NCBI GenBank assembly: GCA_900550645.1
Contig: URTA01000007.1
Span: 14,113-78,112 of the forward strand
DNA from: an uncultured Porphyromonadaceae bacterium
GTDB taxonomy: Bacteria; Bacteroidota; Bacteroidia; Bacteroidales; Muribaculaceae
Direction: 5' to 3'
DNA: 64,000 nt
Shown: piece by piece, positions 62,511 to 64,000 of the stretch
How positions within the stretch are numbered: the first letter of the stretch is position 1
Layout: every line of letters starts with the position of its first letter
Notes under the pieces: model-generated
Told to the model about the DNA's origin: nothing
Seen by the model: only the letters and a program-made list of their open reading frames with translations
Databases searched by the model: none
Position numbers and translations under genes: made by a program

Positions 62511-63596
62511 CAAGCTGCCCGAATCCGTCCAGTCGTTCCGCACCCTGCGCGAGGAGGGATATATGTACTTTGACAAGACTACGTACATTTCCATGCTCAT
62601 GCGACGCGGTCAGTATTATTTTCTCTGCCGGCCGCCGCATTACGGCAAGAGCCTGCTGGTTTCCACCCTCGCGGAGTGGCTGCGCGGCAATGCCGGGCTG
62701 TTTGAGGGGTTGAAATATTATCCCCGTGGCAATAAGCAGCACTGTGTGATAGCCCTCGACTTGTCTGCGTGCGGATACGCTTGCGGAGGTTCGCTCGACG
62801 GCTACCTGCGGCAGTATGTGCGCAAATGGGGCGTGGAGCAAGGCGACTTGTATGCCGGGCTGGACCCGCAGTCCGGAGTAAGCCAGCTGGCAGGGCTGAT
62901 ACAGGTAGAGTGCCGCCAAGGCCGCCAGGTAGCGGTGCTGATAGACAATTACGACAGTCCGTTGCTCTCGGCCTCCGGCGGCTTTATACGCAAAAAGGAG
63001 CAACTGTCGGCACTGTTCGACATGCTCAAGGCGGAGAGCAATCGCATCTCGTTCATGATGGTCGTCGGGGAAACGCCGATAGCCGAGTCTCCCGTCGGCG
63101 GGTCGCTGGAGTGGATGACTGACATATCCCGCGACATGAAGTATCAAAGCATCTGCGGCTTCACAATGGATGAGGCGCAACAGCTGTGCAACGCCATGCA
63201 ATTGCAGCCGAGCATACTGGACGAGTGCCAGTGCTGTTATTTCAGTGACAATAAGGACGATGTCAAAATGCTGTCGCCGCATGAGGTGTGCGCCGCCCTG
63301 CGCACCGGAGTGGTGGCGGGACGCCCACTCAAGCGCGATAAGGTACGGCCTGTGGTGTCGCGGATGCTCGATATGCTGGAAAGAGGGAAGGTGGACTCGT
63401 TCATGGAACTGATGCAGGCAGTCATAGCCTCCCCGGCATACATGATTGTGGGCGTAGGCAATTACGAGAAGAGCTACCACCTGCTGTTCCACACCATAGC
63501 GCTGCTGCTGGGGCATCCCGTGGAGAGCGAGAGCATGAACATCGCCGGACGGCTCGACATGACATTGCGTACCAGGCACTTCATATACATCTATTA
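62488..63596 (+). pseudogene. AAA-ATPase-like/PD-(D/E)XK protein gene, truncated by an IS element
   Basis: The frame from ATG 62488 encodes an AAA-ATPase_like/PDDEXK_9 protein: Walker A RPPHYGKSLLVSTL, the Walker B-like VAVLIDNYDSPLL, and GFTMDEAQQLC. Intact members are about 520-570 aa and end in a nuclease domain with GRxD followed by an E-x-K segment. Here GRLDMTLRTRHFIYI is reached near residue 368, then the sequence changes to unrelated residues to a stop at 63666. The IS element upstream end seems to lie near 63597. The E-x-K is lost, so the nuclease should be dead. Confidence 0.75.
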
Positions 63597-63633
63597 CTGT
63601 CCGCTAAACATTTCAGGGAGGCGGCAAGGAAAA

Positions 63634-63664
63634 AGGGCTGATTCCATTTTGAGGAGTCAGCCCT
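63634..63664 (+). terminator. Hairpin near the IS left end, ahead of the transposase
   Basis: GGGCTGATTCC (63635-63645) pairs with GGAGTCAGCCC (63653-63663), with one T-G pair and a 7-nt loop; an outer A-T pair extends it. It would stop or fold transcripts entering from outside. The same left arm can also pair with codons inside the transposase (63778-63791). Confidence 0.6.
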
Positions 63665-63703
63665 AACGGTTATTTTTGTGTCGCCAAACAATAAAAGATA
63701 ACC

Positions 63704-64000
63704 ATGGGCAAAAGTAGCAATTTCTTCGGACAGCCGGTATACGGACAGCTGGTAAAATCGATTGACCGCGAAAAAACAAATGGAATCAGCCGGAAACACG
63801 GCGGGGAGAGGTACGTCAAGAGCTTTGACGGCTTCACGCACCTGCTGACGATGCTCTACGCCGTAATCATGCGGTTCGACTCACTGCGGGAAATATCAGC
63901 CTCCATGACCGCCGAGGTGCGCAAGCTGCACCATATAGGCATTGACAAAGTCCCGAAACGCAGCACGCTCTCAGACGCGAACGCCAGGCGGCCGGAGAAG
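63704..64000 (+). CDS. IS4-family transposase with N-terminal DUF4372 (partial)
   Basis: From ATG 63704, 99 residues are visible before the window ends. The N-terminal region GKSSNFFGQPVYGQLVKSID, then GGERYVKSFDGFTHLLTMLYAVIM and SLREISASM, is typical of the DUF4372 domain found in many Bacteroidetes IS4 transposases. The catalytic DDE residues lie beyond the window. A transposase of this type cuts and pastes its IS. An internal 14-nt stretch (63778-63791) is complementary to the region upstream of the gene. Confidence 0.9.
   Translation, partial: MGKSSNFFGQPVYGQLVKSIDREKTNGISRKHGGERYVKSFDGFTHLLTMLYAVIMRFDSLREISASMTAEVRKLHHIGIDKVPKRSTLSDANARRPEK

Larger units (their letters stand above)
63597..64000 (+). 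mobile_element. IS4-family insertion sequence, left part
   Basis: The element begins near 63597, within the broken ATPase gene, and contains the hairpin at 63635-63663 and the start of a transposase gene. Its right end and any target-site duplication are outside the window, so the exact terminus is not fixed. Confidence 0.65.

Noticed and set aside
1..64000. tRNA, rRNA and CRISPR arrays
   Set aside because: I looked through the intergenic stretches for T-loop-like sequences and regular repeat-spacer patterns and found none.

Overview
The window looks like chromosomal DNA of a Bacteroidales gut bacterium, most likely a Muribaculaceae member. The grounds are moderately high G+C core genes, a type IX secretion (T9SS) gene set, DUF6242/DUF6089/DUF4465/DUF4292/DUF6150 proteins typical of the order, and many promoters of the Bacteroidetes type (TTTG, about 20 nt, TAnnTTTG). 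The family assignment is inferred from gene content, not from a marker-gene comparison. No tRNA, rRNA or CRISPR array was seen.

Layout. 1-11.2 kb: prmC (partial, minus), then a plus-strand series: ribD, a DUF6242 lipoprotein, a PorG-like protein, uppS, bamA, two OmpH/Skp chaperones, murI, a DUF4465 lipoprotein, a small helical protein and an O-acetyltransferase. This is an outer-membrane and cell-wall biogenesis block with several ATGA stop/start overlaps. 11.3-18.4 kb, minus: porT, porP/sprF, gldK, gldL, gldM, gldN, the core T9SS operon, preceded by a small ferredoxin. 18.9-28.6 kb, plus: a GT2 glycosyltransferase, an AraC-type regulator, dut, a TPR/DUF4292/EnvC-like trio, then a FemAB-like acyltransferase, a second GT2 and a Wzx-type flippase. 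28.6-36.1 kb: a DUF6150 repeat protein, a thioredoxin-fold lipoprotein, a porin, a 1306-aa surface protein with a T9SS sorting domain, and a 46-aa membrane protein. 36.5-40.3 kb: a SUI1-family factor and an AddA-like helicase-nuclease.

40.4-58.8 kb is an accessory region. It holds two cassettes built on the same plan from different parts. Cassette A (40467-46044) is a DUF1848 protein with a C-terminal CX3CX2C cluster, a 1375-aa fusion of a methyltransferase-like domain to a RecQ-type helicase, and a small coiled-coil membrane protein; the genes overlap by ATGA. Cassette B (53456-58772) is a promoter-driven, terminated, structured noncoding RNA of about 315 nt, a free-standing methyltransferase-like protein, a compact UvrD-type helicase, a 661-aa protein I do not recognise, and a second DUF1848 protein. 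Between them lie a DUF3298-like lipoprotein, a TPM-domain protein, dgt, a HepT/MntA toxin-antitoxin pair, a 53-aa acidic protein and a leucine-rich surface protein with a T9SS tail. Much of both cassettes is clearly richer in A+T than the core genes. I propose them as two versions of an undescribed helicase, methyltransferase and DUF1848 nucleic-acid system, possibly for defence. That function is inference.

58.9-64 kb: pyrE with a structured leader, an SRPBCC protein, a lipoprotein with a Rieske-like layout but four cysteines, a LysE-family exporter, an unknown secreted protein, and an AAA-ATPase/PD-(D/E)XK gene broken by an IS4-family element that runs off the right edge.

How the parts connect: the T9SS core and the PorG-like protein would export the two CTD-bearing surface proteins encoded here. 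bamA, the Skp pair, uppS, murI, the EnvC-like protein and the flippase/glycosyltransferases serve envelope assembly.
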